Assembly (NCBI GenBank): GCA_033063855.1
Contig: CP093829.1
Coordinates: 6,024,243 to 6,088,242 of the forward strand
Length of the DNA stretch: 64,000 nucleotides
Source: Smittia aterrima
Lineage: Eukaryota > Arthropoda > Insecta > Diptera > Chironomidae
Direction: 5' to 3'
In this document: positions 35,550 to 46,575 of the stretch, piece after piece
Numbering within the stretch: position 1 is the first letter of the stretch
Layout of the letters: each line of letters begins with the position of its first letter
Made by a program: the position numbers and the translations under genes
Notes under the pieces: generated by a model
Seen by the model: the letters and a program-made list of their open reading frames with translations, nothing else
What the model was told of the DNA's origin: nothing
Databases searched by the model: none

Positions 35550-36300
35550 AGCGAAACTTATTTGCTAAAGAACATCTGCGTGATGTCATCATCAGTTTCC
35601 ATGATACTGCTGAAAAAAAATAATACAAGGAATATAAAAATTATTCTCAGTCTAAATTAAAGCAAACTCTACTACTGTACAATTGAAAATATTAGAGAAA
35701 CTATTCAATCTTCGTAGTATTTTTTGATATTCGAAATGTGGTTGAGATATTTGATTGTGATTGAAGTTGGCAACTTCTACTGTTTATATAATAAAAGAAA
35801 GGCAACAGTTCAAATAAATCTTGAATAAAACCATCTTCAGCATACAATTCCTTTTCGGAATTTTATCCTGTCATCAAATACTTTTGATTGAGTAACAAAT
35901 GGGAGGAAAAAAGGAAAATATTGTTAGATATGACGCTTCTGATGCTATTTGCCATCACGAATTTTTAAGCTTTTGTTTTGTGACGAATCAATTAAGTTTT
36001 ATTTTAAAACAAAGGGCAAAAATTACATAATAAACGAATGCTATAGATTTGTGATCTTTGGAAATTCAAGTTTTTGAGAAATCACAAAATCTATCAAGAG
36101 CAAACATCTATTTCAGAAAATTTGCAGTTAAAATTAAAACCTAAAAGTTATTACTTCATGGAATTTATACGCAATTGTCATCTTTTGTCGTTTATGCTAT
36201 AAAAGGTTTTTTTTGTTTCGATGACGGTTTATACAAGTTTAAGGAGTCTGGCTGTTTTTTAATTAAAAATTCCTCTTTTTCTAAAGAAAATTGAAAGTTT
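35550..36300. other. Family B upstream spacer
   Basis: Contains catctgcgtgatgtcatcat about 120 bases upstream of the family B gene; the same segment lies at 34329, 44036 and 47947. The rest is AT-rich with no gene. Confidence 0.5.
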
Positions 36301-36564
36301 AGTTCAACATTTTTTTCCTTAAGTTTCAAGTTGAAACTTTGAACTTTATAATTTTAAACTTCGTATTTGCCAAATTAAAAGTTTTCAATAAAATTTTAAA
36401 CGAAGTATCAGCATCTAATATGACAAGAAAATACTTTAGCAAGTGTCCATTGTCGTCACCGAAAAAGTCAAACAAGGCTTTGTTGATACAAATGAAAAAA
36501 GTTTTGCGTCGCATTTTCATCAACGAAAACAAAAATTTCAATTTTATGTTAATATAAGTTTCAT

Positions 36565-36775
36565 CGTCGCTCATTTTTTCCTCTGATTCACTGGCTTCAT
36601 CCTTTTCTATTAGCATCAGATTGTCGTCCTCATCTTCCTCAATTTGTTTGATCTTATTTTGAGACATTTTCTTGATAACACGAATCGTGTATTTGTTGAA
36701 ATCGCATCTCTGAAAAGAAAAGATTTTTATTTGAGAAATGCTATCAAAACCAAAATCCCAAATAATAAATTAAAG
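36565..36775 (-). pseudogene. Truncated copy of the PWP2 last exon
   Basis: On the minus strand it carries a copy of PWP2 exon 6 (the acidic MSQxKIKQ...EEDEDDNLMLIEKDEASES region) and its acceptor and intron side, down to gagaaatgctatcaaaac. The normal end, DETSEE-stop, is replaced: after DET the frame runs into the duplicated 3' flank. No upstream PWP2 exons accompany it. Confidence 0.8.
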
Positions 36776-37031
36776 CAACTGTTATAATCGAAAATGGAAC
36801 TTTATTGAGTAGAAGACTTCCTTATGATAATTTAGATCACCAATATCATGAAAACTGATGATGACATCACACAAATAAATTTATCTGATTACACACAACT
36901 TTTTTTTAAGAAAATTTTACTCTCTCTGTATTTATTCGTTTCCATTTATGCTGAAGTTAGATAAATTTAATGATATTTGTAGCTATTCGATCTTCGTAGT
37001 ATTTTTGATATTTGAAATATGGTTGATATTT

Positions 37032-37575
37032 TAGATTGTGGGTAATGCTTAGTTGGCAACTCGGTAAAATCAAATTCTTTAAACTTGTTGTCTACAAAGC
37101 AAGAATTAATGTACATCTTGAATTAAAGCATCTTCAGCAAGATTTTCTTTTTTTTCAGTATTTTGTAGGGTTTTTCATCGTTGGATGGTTACAGGGTGTG
37201 GGACTTTATTGGGTTAACTAGTCAGAGATGTATTCAATGTGTGGAGCTTGGATTTTCAAGGATTATTCGCTTTATCTTGACCAGCTACCCATTTTGTCTG
37301 AACACGTCAAGATGTCAAAGAGTGGAAGTTCCACTTGGCGCTGGTCGAATATTGTCTCATATCTGATCAGCTCTGTGATCCAAGCATTCGTTTAAGCAAG
37401 CTGACCTTTTCTTGGGAAGAAATGTTACTAGAAATGAAGACAAAACTGAATAAATCGAAAAAGTTTGAAAATTTGAATGGAGATCCTCAGACTGCAGATC
37501 AGTCAATGGTCCTGATGACCTATCGAAAAATCCAAAAAATGGTTTTTTTATTACCATTCTCTATCGACTCGTGAA
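37032..37575. repeat. Dispersed repeat R1, copy 3
   Basis: Diverged copy sharing attgtgggtaatgcttagtt, gtgtggagcttggatttt, gaacacgt and gaaaaagtttgaaaattt with the other copies. It lies between two PWP2 fragments. Confidence 0.65.
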
Positions 37576-37849
37576 AAAATCCTCTTTCGAACATTTAATA
37601 AATTTTGGAAGCAACTGGTAAAGATTTGTGAAAAAATCAAGTTTGATTGGAATCTCTATCAACATCGAGAATGAGTTTTCAGTTAATTTTCTGTTCAAAT
37701 TTAAACCCAAAAGATATTTTCACATTTCGTGAAATCCTTGAAATTTTCCAATTTGTGCGCAATTGTCAACTTTTGTGCTAACAAGAGCTTATTTTTTTGT
37801 TTCGATGACGATAATGAAGTTTAAGTGAAATTTATTTTCCTTATGTTAC

Positions 37850-38093
37850 GTTGAACTTTATTATTTAAAACTTCGTATTTGGCAAATTAAAAGTTTTCAA
37901 TAAAATTTAAAACGAAGTTTCAGCATCTCACTTGACACGAAAATATTTTAGCAAGTGTTCATTGTCGTCACCGAAAAAGTCAAACAAGGTTTTGTTGATA
38001 CAAATGAAAAAAGTTTTGCGTCGAATTTTCATCAAAGAAAACAATAATTTCAATTTTATTTTTATCTAAGCTTTTTAATACAAATTGTATTAT
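37850..38093. repeat. Duplicated PWP2 downstream flank
   Basis: The sequence from gaagtttcagcatct through gttgatacaaatg and aaaaaagttttgcgtcg to aaattgtattattct matches the true PWP2 3' flank at about 48910-49105. Other copies are at 36400-36560 and at 44980-45086 plus 46180-46240, the last split by an insertion. Confidence 0.8.
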
Positions 38094-38936
38094 TCTGGAG
38101 TCCGTTCTAACTGGGTATCCCGTGAACGTCGCTGCTGGAGGCAAAGGTGACTTAAAACTAGTTTCTGTATCAATGAAAGGCTGGAAAAATGCTTTAGTCG
38201 TGAGCCTAGATCAGGGAATTCAAGGGAGGTGGAGTTTCCTCAACAAAGGTTGAGTAATAAATTAAGTTTTTTCTAACTTTTCACATGTGCCCGAAGAAAA
38301 CAACAAAATTTTGATGACGTTGGCCGCGGACCAGAAGAGGGTCAACACTTTGTTGGCTGAGGATGTAGCTGAACTAAAATACGATCGAGTATCACTGTGG
38401 GATTATTGTTTAAATGTTTAATAAAAGAACAGCAGAGTCGCACTAAAGCGACCAAACCAATGGTTTTCTTCTTTCCCTTCCCATGGCTTCGGCTGCTTAA
38501 GACTTCGGCCTGTTATCATACTCAAGGCTTAGTCGCTAAGTTACTCATACTTCAGAGACAAGAACACTAACATCCTGGTAACTAAATCGAGACAAAGATA
38601 CAAATTCAGTTAATATAATCAACTCTACGATTTCTTTTCCCTTTCATTTAACTGAAATCTTCAAATAAAATCGACTGAGTCGTAATATAGCGGCTATGCA
38701 TAGGCAGTTACTGATGCACCACAGACATGCAACTAGAAACTCTTTGTGGCCTTTGTAAGCATGGCCTTCCTGGCGGCGTACCCAGCTACGTTGGCAAAGG
38801 ACAGTGTTGAGATGTGGTACCTGTTTCAGGAGTTTCCAAGGATATGTCCGAGGTTACATCATAAAACCGTTCGGGCAATTATCTGGTGAAACGGGGTTAG
38901 CCCGAGTCCTCAATTTTCTCTCTCTCATGTAATACT
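38094..38936. mobile_element. Unclassified 0.84-kb insertion
   Basis: It interrupts the otherwise continuous match to the PWP2 3' end: the left side stops at ...attattct and the right side resumes at cttctgacg. The inserted DNA is richer in GC and unlike its surroundings. A short plus-strand frame near 38310-38385 reads like a coiled coil. I see no clear terminal repeats or polyA. A 9-base imperfect target duplication (tattattct against taatactct) is possible. Confidence 0.5.
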
Positions 38937-39353
38937 CTTCTGACGTTTCATCGTCGCTCATTTTTTCTTCTGATTCACTGGCTTCATTCTTTTCTATTAG
39001 CATTAGACTGTCGTCTCCATATTTCTCAACTTTTTTGATCTTACTTTGAAACATTTTCATGATAACACGAATCGTGTATTTGTTGAAATCGCATCTGTGA
39101 AAAGAAAAAGATTTTTATTTGAAAAATGCTATCAAAACAAAATTCCCAGTATTACAACTTCTGGCTTGTAATTCCGTGATGACACATCAAGCTTTTGAGT
39201 TCCAGGCAGATTCAACTTCACGTTTCCTCCTTAAAGTTTATGTCGCTTTTCAATCGGGGCCAAGTTACCAAAATTTCTCCGATTGATGAATTCCATAACT
39301 AAAATGTTGTCAATTAGAACTATTGATGAATCGAAATTAAATGTAAACTCACC
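38936..39353 (-). pseudogene. Rearranged PWP2 3' fragment
   Basis: In order, it matches PWP2 exon 6, its acceptor and part of intron 5, then jumps by about 475 bp to the 5' part of exon 5 (ggcttgtaattccgtgatga and on) and intron 4 up to the donor. The match ends at the sequence that in PWP2 precedes atgctg of exon 4. The stop codon region and several codons are altered. It cannot encode a WD protein. Confidence 0.85.
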
Positions 39354-39384
39354 ATAGAAAGCAATAGTATTAAACATATATCCC

Positions 39385-39600
39385 TTGGTTGGTTGGTTGG
39401 TGATTTCAGTGGGGCCCTGCGAAGCAGGGCCTGATCCTTGAAAAGGACCGGCCTACCTCCTGCCTTTCAGCTCGGAGGTTTCTGCCCACCACTGTCCCTA
39501 GGTTCGGCAAAATAAATTTGCCTCCCCCTTCGGGATAGGATAGGATGGGTGTTGGAGGGAGTGGGGGGCCATGGATGTCTTCAAAGTGAAGACTGGCCAG
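39385..39600 (-). mobile_element. SINE-like or LINE-tail fragment with (CCAA)n end
   Basis: A GC-rich island in AT-rich DNA, ending on the minus strand in four CCAA units (ttggttggttggttgg at 39385-39400). It holds a short hairpin, ggccctgcgaagcagggcc. Short tandem-repeat 3' ends are typical of several non-LTR families and their SINEs. No coding frame. No clear target duplication was found. Confidence 0.55.
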
Positions 39601-39828
39601 ATTATAATAACTAACATACTAAAATAAAAGAAATACAAGTGACGGCGAACAAGCAATGATGAAAATGAATAGGCAAAATAATGAGAGAAAAGACTTAATG
39701 AATAGATGGCGATGAGACAGAAAGAAATTTAGAATTAGACAATTTTCCTGTTCTTTACGAAGCAAATTCTCATATCTTGCAAGAAATAAAGACTTAAGAT
39801 ATGTTGAATTTTCCTTTTGAGTATGAGA

Positions 39829-40783
39829 GAAAATTCTTATCTTTACTTACTTACTTAGCTGGTCGTACAGCTGGTTGAACCAGCCATGACCGCGTCCAGG
39901 AATTTTCTAAACTCGGATCTATCTTTGGCGATCCGCTGCCAATTGTTGACACCATTCGATGCGCTGTCTCTTGTCACTGCGTCCTCCCAAGTGTTTTTCG
40001 GCCTACCACGCGTCCTCTTGTCATCCACGAAATCCGATTTAAACGTTAATTTTACTGGGACATTTTCCTCGCGTCTTACTACATGACCAGCCCATGACAG
40101 TCTGCGATGTTGGACCACTCTCACAATATCAGGCTCCTGGTATATCTGATAGAGCTCATTGTTGAAGCGACTTCTGTAGCTTCCATCATTTAGTTTAATA
40201 GGCCCAATTATTGTCCTCAGTATTCTTCTTTCGAAAACACCAAGTTCCTCCTCGTCCTCTTTTGTTGTGTTCCAGGATTCGGCTCCATAAATTGCAACTG
40301 GGCGAATTAGGGTTTTGTAGAGGGTGAACTTGGCCTTTCTTGATATATTTCGTGCTGTTAGTATGTGCCTTATGCCATATTGGGCTCTCAAGGCTGACGT
40401 GATTCTTCTTTTTATCTCTAAGCTGGTGGTAAACTTGTCGTCAATAAGAACTCCTAGATAAGTAAACTCCGTTACTACTTCGAACTTCTTATCTCCGATA
40501 ACAAGCTGGTCTCCGATCAATTCCTTTGTCCTCGAGGATGGGCATACCACGAGAAGTTTGGTCTTGCTTTCATTAATATGGAGTCCGATTCTGTTTGCTT
40601 CCTTCTCCAGCTTCGAGTAACTGTCCGTGATAGACCTGATGTTACGTCCAATAATGTCAATGTCGTCTGCAAATCCAAGTAATTGCGTAGACTTTGTGAA
40701 GATTGAGCCAGTTGTTTCGACTCTTGATCTCCTCACTACCCCTTCCAGCGCTATGTTGAACAGCTCTTGCTGAAAATTCTTAT
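39829..40783 (-). mobile_element. 5'-truncated non-LTR retrotransposon with 12-bp TSD
   Basis: Element 39841-40771 on the minus strand, flanked by perfect direct repeats gaaaattcttat at 39829-39840 and 40772-40783. The 5' end is cut inside the reverse transcriptase, and the 3' end has a short GTAA tandem tail (ctaagtaagtaagtaaag). Precise duplication and intact frame point to a young insertion by target-primed reverse transcription. Confidence 0.9.
39855..40768 (-). CDS. Reverse transcriptase C-terminal fragment of a LINE
   Basis: The open frame runs from the truncation point through QQELFNIALEGVVRRSRVE to a stop that abuts the GTAA tail, about 304 residues. FADDIDIIGR is the catalytic (Y/F)xDD box of the palm. 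It is followed by the thumb region (NESKTKLLVV, FTYLGVLID) and a C-terminal segment with RLSWAGHVVRR and KRTRGRPKNTW, common in insect endonuclease-reverse transcriptase ORFs. The upstream fingers, endonuclease and any first ORF are missing, so the copy cannot move by itself. The clade is uncertain; RTE-like is suggested by the short tandem tail. Confidence 0.88.
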
Positions 40784-40811
40784 GGTTCTTATAATTAAAG
40801 CGTCTGAGAAA

Positions 40812-41130
40812 ATTTCATTAGGGCAATTGGTCAATCATGCTTTGCATCCCCTGAATTCGTTTGATCTAAATGAGTTCAAGAGATGATACAGGAGTGAAGA
40901 TTTGCGTAATAAGATCTTCTAGTGCAGAGATAATGACGAGACGTTACAAGACTTAGAGTTATGTTAAATTTTCCTTAAGAGGCAAGAGGAAACATCTTAT
41001 AATCTAAGCAAAGAGAAGATTTCATTAGGGCAACTGATCAATCATGCTTTACATCCCTTAAATCCATTCCATCTAAATGGTTTCAAGAGACAATGATGCA
41101 GGAGTGAAAATTTGCGTAATAGGATCTTCT
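40812..41130. repeat. Diverged direct repeat, offset about 207-210 bp
   Basis: 40812-40920 and 41019-41130 share atttcattagggcaa, tcaatcatgcttt, caggagtgaa and tttgcgtaata with about 15% differences. Function unknown. Probably an old tandem duplication. Confidence 0.7.
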
Positions 41131-41798
41131 TATGCATGGGTGAGAATTTCCGAAATATCAACTTAATTCCAGGAAATTGAAAATGTTTAAAACCAAAAAT
41201 TTTCCTGTTGGAGCAAATTCTCTGGCTGTTACATAAACATGGAAATTTTACATAAACAAATAATTTGTGCTTACTTTAAAATGTGCGAATAATTTGTGTT
41301 TTCCTAGCAATGTGATCAAAGACATTCACATGATAGAAATTGTTTTTCCTCAATAATTTTACATGAGATGCTGGAGTAATGACGAATAGTTTGCTTAGAA
41401 ATAATCATTGATCAGTTGTTCAGTCATTGCAAAAACGGCCTAAGAATCCATTATCAATGTATTCGAAGGCAGGTGCTTGGACTGAGCAGCTGTGCTTTGG
41501 GAATTTCTTCCAAAACATTGGGAATTAATTCATACATTGTCACTCAGGAGTGCATTCGATCGAAATGCAGGCGAGAGTTAATGAGGAATGAATTGAGACG
41601 CATTGTTAGGGATTGATGATTTATACATTTATGTTGTCGGAAGTTTGGAATGCATATGAGTCATCACTAGTATGACTTCATAGATTAAAATTTTCCATTT
41701 ATTGTCAGTTTTATAAAATTTATACAGAGGGAGTCAAATGTAGGACTGAGCCAAATGTAGGATTGACAGATTTTATGCCGTTAAAAAGTGGGGAAGAT

Positions 41799-42333
41799 TT
41801 AATGCTCCATTTCCTTGCTTTCCGCCTTCTTCTCCGCTTCTTCTTTCTTTTTCTCAAGAATTTCTCTTCGTCGTTTGGCAAGTTCACCAATGATGGAAAG
41901 GTTAGTGATCTTCTCAGGTTTGATCTGTTCTTCCTCCAGTATGTATGTATCTTGAGCTTGTAATTTGAGTTCATCAAATCGCCAGCGCTTGATAGAGTAT
42001 TGCTGGTTCAAGACATAGAATAAGATAGCTGGTTCAATGAATCCATTGAGAACTCTCTTCCTGTTGATCCAAGTTTGATAACCTCTCCATGAAGCTCAAA
42101 TTTGGAGATTGCCTTGCCCTTTTGCTCTTGTTCCTTTGATTTAAAGCAGTTGAGTTATTGTCATCGGTTCTCGGGTTGTTAAAGGATTCAAGACTTAGAT
42201 TAAATTCTTCCGGAGTGGTTGTGTCAACTAAATCATCTTCCGAGATATTCATTTGAGCTACAAGTATAGTTTACAGAAACGATTTTTGGGATTTGGGGTG
42301 TAAACAGTTACCTTCTTTGTTGCTTTCTGCCAT
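41799..42333 (-). pseudogene. Small charged protein gene with a probable frameshift
   Basis: Exon 1 (42333-42312, MAESNKE) and exon 2 (from 42257) are joined by a 54-bp phase-1 intron with good splice sites. Exon 2 reads AQMNISEDDLVDTTTPEEF through KRARQSPNLSFMERLSNLD, then closes at QWIH. One frame over, the open frame continues as VLNGFIEPAILFYVLNQQYS, then KRWRFDELKLQ, and finishes with a Lys/Glu coiled coil ending KEMEH at 41799. The two halves look like one protein of about 175 residues, with the frame lost around 42050-42090, or a sequencing error there. The family was not recognised; it has the look of a small nuclear coiled-coil protein. If only the first frame is used, the product has 79 residues. 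Confidence 0.55.
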
Positions 42334-42399
42334 CTCTAATGTCTGATAATGCGATTTACAGTTGTTTGGATTGTTAAATCGATAGATTATAAGCAAAAT

Positions 42400-43230
42400 T
42401 AATATTTTCCTCTGAGAGCGAAAATGCTTTGCCGAGTTGTGAAAGTAAGAAAGAAAGAGGCGCTTGATGGACGTGTTCAGAAGTGTTTTGTTGTTTGATA
42501 TGGGGACATCTGGTGGTGAGAATTAACTTTTATGCTTGCTGTGTGGTTATGTTACAATGATTTGGATCGTTTAACAGATAGCTTTAATCAGTTTGTGACA
42601 TTGTTCGATCTCAATGTTCATGACCTTTATCTCTGAGCTCTTGTCATTTGACACTTGACACGTGCAATAAGCACTCACAGTTGTCTGAAAGAAAATATTT
42701 AATGCCTCATAGCATTAATTGCCCTTATCCCTTGTATTTGGTCTCAAGTCTCTAGTCTCGTAGTGTCACAAGTGACACTAACAGAGTTTAGCTGGTTGTT
42801 TTTTAGCAAGGTTCTGTCCACCTATATTTTTAGCCAGTTGTTTTGCACGGTAATATGAACCGATGGCCGAAGCTCTTTTAGTAAGCCGAAACACTTTAGA
42901 AATCGGTTTCAGCAATTGCCATAGGTTGCATTGCGAGATGGATGATGCCTGGAGCAGTTCAATGCGCAGTTAGAGGCTCTGAAGAGGCCAGTTTCAAGGT
43001 TTCTTTGTGAAATGTTATCCTTGTGCCACGTTGTTAGACCAGAAAAATTTGTTTTCGTCTTGCTAGCTCTTGTATTCAAGTTAGGAGCTCCACTCCGTCT
43101 GCAATTGATGATGGTGTGCTGGTGGTAGTTTTGCACTTGTACTTAATGTCAATAGGTAACAGGGGACACTTTAAAATAATTAATTAGTCAAAAGGCTTGT
43201 TCACTTGTAAGTTTGCTGAAAGCGTCCACA
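42400..43230. other. Spacer, nothing recognised
   Basis: No gene supported. Short low-complexity stretches only, including agtgtcacaagtgacact near 42760, a small perfect palindrome. Confidence 0.4.
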
Positions 43231-43234
43231 TATA

Positions 43235-43530
43235 TCCCTTTTGGTACCCCACATACAACTCAAAAACTAAAGTGGCGATAAAACGAAGACAGAACTCAAC
43301 TGAAAATCGAATAAAATTTTTTTGTAAAAGCGAATATGAATGAACGAAGTTTTATCGGCATATAGGTGACATAGGCCGGGTTTGTTTTATGTTTTATCTT
43401 TAACCACGACTTCGAGCAGCTTTAATCACGTCAATAAAAAGTATTATCGGAAAATATTATTTGAAAGAGAGATAAAATTTTCAAGTCTTCAGATTCTGAA
43501 GTTCAGAAGAATTTTAATTTAATAAAAAAA
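43235..43530. repeat. Duplicated 3' flank of family B, copy 2
   Basis: Matches 34540-34830, including the ggtacc, gtggcgataaa and ggccgggttt landmarks, and lies just past the 3' end of the family B gene at 43541. Confidence 0.75.
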
Positions 43531-43540
43531 TCTTTCAATT

Positions 43541-43924
43541 TTACAAGACCAATTGAATAATTCCAAAGATGAAAGTAAGAATGAAAGCGAGGGTTGGTCC
43601 AACAAGTGGAATTCTGCCAATAAGATCAATAATAGTAGCACCAATAGAGCCAAGTGCATCCTCAGCAGTGTCAAGAACTTCGCCTACAAGTTTTTGTGCA
43701 TATTTAATTGGACCAGAAGTAATTTTGAGTAGATCGTTAGTTATTTCTAGAAGATTTTTAACAATATCGGTAATTAGACCCTCTACGACTTGTGGTTCTG
43801 GAGTTGAAGCAGCTGGGGCTTTTTTAAAAGAAAACGTTTTAGGTTTGAACAAAATATTCATCGCAAAAATAAAATTACCTGTGATGGCAACGAATGCAAG
43901 TGCGGCGACAAGGAAGAATTTCAT
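43541..43924 (-). CDS. Family B secreted hydrophobic protein, short copy
   Basis: Spliced exons 43924-43879 and 43818-43541 encode 107 residues with signal peptide MKFFLVAALAFVAIT and mature start APAASTPEP. The middle has lost the Gly/Val repeats and is more helical (VKNLLEITNDLLKITSG). The C-terminal signature GRIPLVGPTLAFILTFIFG is kept. The 60-bp intron is a multiple of three and free of stops, so an unspliced message would give a 127-residue form with a 20-residue insertion. I prefer the spliced form because the intron ends are conserved in all paralogues. Confidence 0.82.
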   Translation of the reverse strand: MKFFLVAALAFVAITGNFIFAMNILFKPKTFSFKKAPAASTPEPQVVEGLITDIVKNLLEITNDLLKITSGPIKYAQKLVGEVLDTAEDALGSIGATIIDLIGRIPLVGPTLAFILTFIFGIIQLVL

Positions 43925-43992
43925 TTTAGATTTGTTAAGAACTTGACTGGAACTGAACTGATAAAAACTATTGCGAAAAGTCGCTTTTTGTT
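43925..43992 (-). promoter_or_regulatory. Core promoter and leader, family B short copy
   Basis: On the minus strand TCAGTTCAGTTCCAGTCAAG then TTCTTAACAAATC precede the ATG. Here the position of the TATA variant reads gaacaaaaagcg. Confidence 0.55.
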
Positions 43993-44172
43993 CAAATTTT
44001 TACTGAGGCTTCGCGAATTTTATTTGCTGTAGAACATCTGCGTGATGTCATCAGTTTCCATGATATTGCTGAAAAAAATAATACAAGGAATATAAATGCA
44101 CAAATGAAAATAATAAAGAAACTTTTCGATCTTCGTAGTATTTTTTGATATTTGAAATGTGGTTGAGATATT

Positions 44173-44710
44173 TGATTGTGGGTAATGCTTAGTTGGCAAT
44201 TCGGTAAAATCAAATTCTTTATACTAGTTGCCTACAAAGCATGATTTAATTTACTAATCTTGAATTAAAGCATCTTAAGCATGATTCTCCTTTTTTGAGC
44301 ATGCACTTCCTCTTAGGCCTTCTGAATTTCAGTTTTACTTGAAATAAAATTAACCAAGTAACAGTAGCAGTTCGTAATGAATTTAATGTAGGGTTATGCA
44401 TCGTTGGAATGTTACAGGAGGTGGGACTTTACTTATTTAACTGGTCAAAGATGGATCTAATGTGTAGAGCTTAGATTTTCTGGGATTATTCGCTTTATCT
44501 TAAACAGCTGCCCATTTCATCAGAACACGTCACAGTCAAGATGATAAAGGAGTTCCACTTGGCGCTGTTTGAGTGTTGACTCATATCTGTTCAGCTCTGT
44601 GATTCAAGCATTCGTCTGATCACGCTGAACATTTCTTGGTAAGAAGTGTCAGTAGAAATGTAGACAAAACTGAGTAAATCGAAAAAGTTTGAAAAATTTG
44701 TCCACATTTC
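44173..44710. repeat. Dispersed repeat R1, copy 4
   Basis: Closely matches 48086-48630, upstream of the 43.5-kb family B gene as its partner is upstream of the 47.4-kb gene. The pair reveals a duplicated unit: family B gene, R1, PWP2 downstream flank. Confidence 0.75.
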
Positions 44711-45077
44711 GTGAAATTCATGAATTTTTCCAAAGAGCTTTTTTAATTTGTGCGCAATTGTCAACTTTTGTGCTAACAAAAGTTTATTTTTTGGTTTCGA
44801 TGACGATAATGAAGCACATGTTTAAGCAAGTTTGAAAAGATATGTTGTAATTAAAAATTGCTTTTCGTTTAAATCAAATTGAAAACATTACTGTAAGTTT
44901 AAGTGAAAAATATTTTCTTTATATTTCACGTTGAACTTTGTTATTTAAAACTTCGTATTTGGCAAATTCAAAGTTTTCAATAAAATTTAAAACGAAGTTT
45001 CAACATCTTTCTTGACACGACTATATTTTAGCAAGTGTTCATTGTCGTCACCGAAAAACAAGGTTTTGTTGATACAA

Positions 45078-46188
45078 AAAAGTTTTGGGACATCGGAAAT
45101 GAAAGGAATTATATATAATTTATATATAAATTATATATAATTAAAAAAGGCAAGTTATAAAATACATATAATTTATATGAAAATTACATATAAATTATAT
45201 ATAAATTATAGATTATACAAAAATTATATATAAAATTCTTATAATTTTCATGCAAGTAAATATTTACATGCGTGAAATCAAAAATATATATCATACAAAT
45301 ATATACAAATTATATATAAAATGTATATAACTTATATATAATTTATATACATTTTATAAGAAAAATAAAATAGAATATATCTCGATCAATTTTGTATGCA
45401 TCATAGTTTTCATTATATATTTATAAATTATATATAAAAAGGATATAATTTATATATATTTGTATTTGACTATATAAGCCTTCAGATTGATGCGTAGGTT
45501 AAGAGGAACGTACCAACAATTGCGTTGAATCACTAAACAATTAATTAAATCGTCAAAATATCCGCCATCCTCACATCTGGGATTTTACAGAGTACCTGAC
45601 TTCCTTTGTAGATTTGTCTTACGCTGCATTGGTTGTTGATCATTAACGAGGATTTATAGCTCGTGACTACTTCAAGCTCTCTGCACCACTAAAACGTTGA
45701 GTTGCACAAATGGCGGCTGGACAAATAAAAATTGTAGACTTTCTTAAAACTATGGCCAATGCATCCAAATCATATAATATTTGTTTAAACGTTTCATTTT
45801 AAAGATTTATTTATATAAATTATATCCTTTTTATATATAATTTATAAATATATAATGAAAACTATGATGCATACCAAATTGATCGAGATATATTCTATTT
45901 TATTTTTCTTATAAAATGTATATAAATTACATATAAATTATATACATTTTATAAATAATTTGTATATATTTGTATGATATATATTTTTGATTTCACGCAT
46001 GTAAATATTTACTTGCATGAAAATTGTAAGAATTTTATATATAATTTTTGTATAATCTATAATTTATATATAATTTATATGTAATTTTCATATAAATTAT
46101 ATGTATTTTATAACTTGCCTTTTTCAATTATATATAATTTTAATAAATTATATATAATTCCTTTCATTTCCCAGCACCCAAAAGTTTT
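45078..46188. mobile_element. Foldback / MULE-like element, long TIRs, 9-bp TSD
   Basis: Element 45087-46179 (1093 bp) flanked by aaaagtttt at 45078-45086 and 46180-46188. Terminal inverted repeats of about 375 bp each (45087-45462 and 45804-46179) are almost wholly A/T and share internal landmarks, such as atgcatcatagttttcatta against its complement. About 340 bp of ordinary sequence lies in the middle with no transposase frame. The paralogous sites at 37990 and 49010 read through aaaaaagttttgcgtcg without the element, giving empty-site proof. A 9-bp duplication with long TIRs fits Mutator-like or Foldback-type elements. Confidence 0.85.
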
Positions 46189-46340
46189 GCGTCGAAGTTT
46201 TATCAACGAAAATTTCAGTTTTATTTTTATATAAGCTTTTTAATAAATTTATTTGAGAAATGCTATCAAAACCAAATTTCAAATAATAAATTAAAGAACT
46301 GTTAAAATCGAACATGCAACTTTATTGAGTAGAAGACTTC
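46185..46340. repeat. PWP2 3' flank and intron remnant without the exon
   Basis: After the inserted element the PWP2 downstream flank resumes to agctttttaata, then goes straight to tttatttgagaaatgctatc of intron 5. The exon 6 copy seen at 36.6 kb is deleted here. Confidence 0.65.
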
Positions 46341-46575
46341 CTTAAAATAATTTATACAGAAATATTATGAAAACTGACGATGCCATCACGCAAATAAATT
46401 TACTTGAATACAAACAACTTTTTTTAAGAAAAATTTATTCTCTCTGTATTCATTCGTTTCCATTTATGCCGAAGATAGATAATTTTAATGATATTTGTAG
46501 CTATTTGCACAAACGAAAATGTTAAAGAAACATTTCGATCATCGTAGTATTGTTTGATATTCGAAAGGTGGTTGA

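Noticed and set aside
36339..36667. 113-codon minus-strand frame starting with the PWP2 acidic tail
   Set aside because: The first 38 or so residues are the copied PWP2 exon; the rest is duplicated 3' flank read as protein.
43541..43924. Unspliced 127-residue reading as the main product
   Set aside because: The intron boundaries and position match the paralogues where splicing is obligatory. The unspliced form is kept only as a possible isoform.
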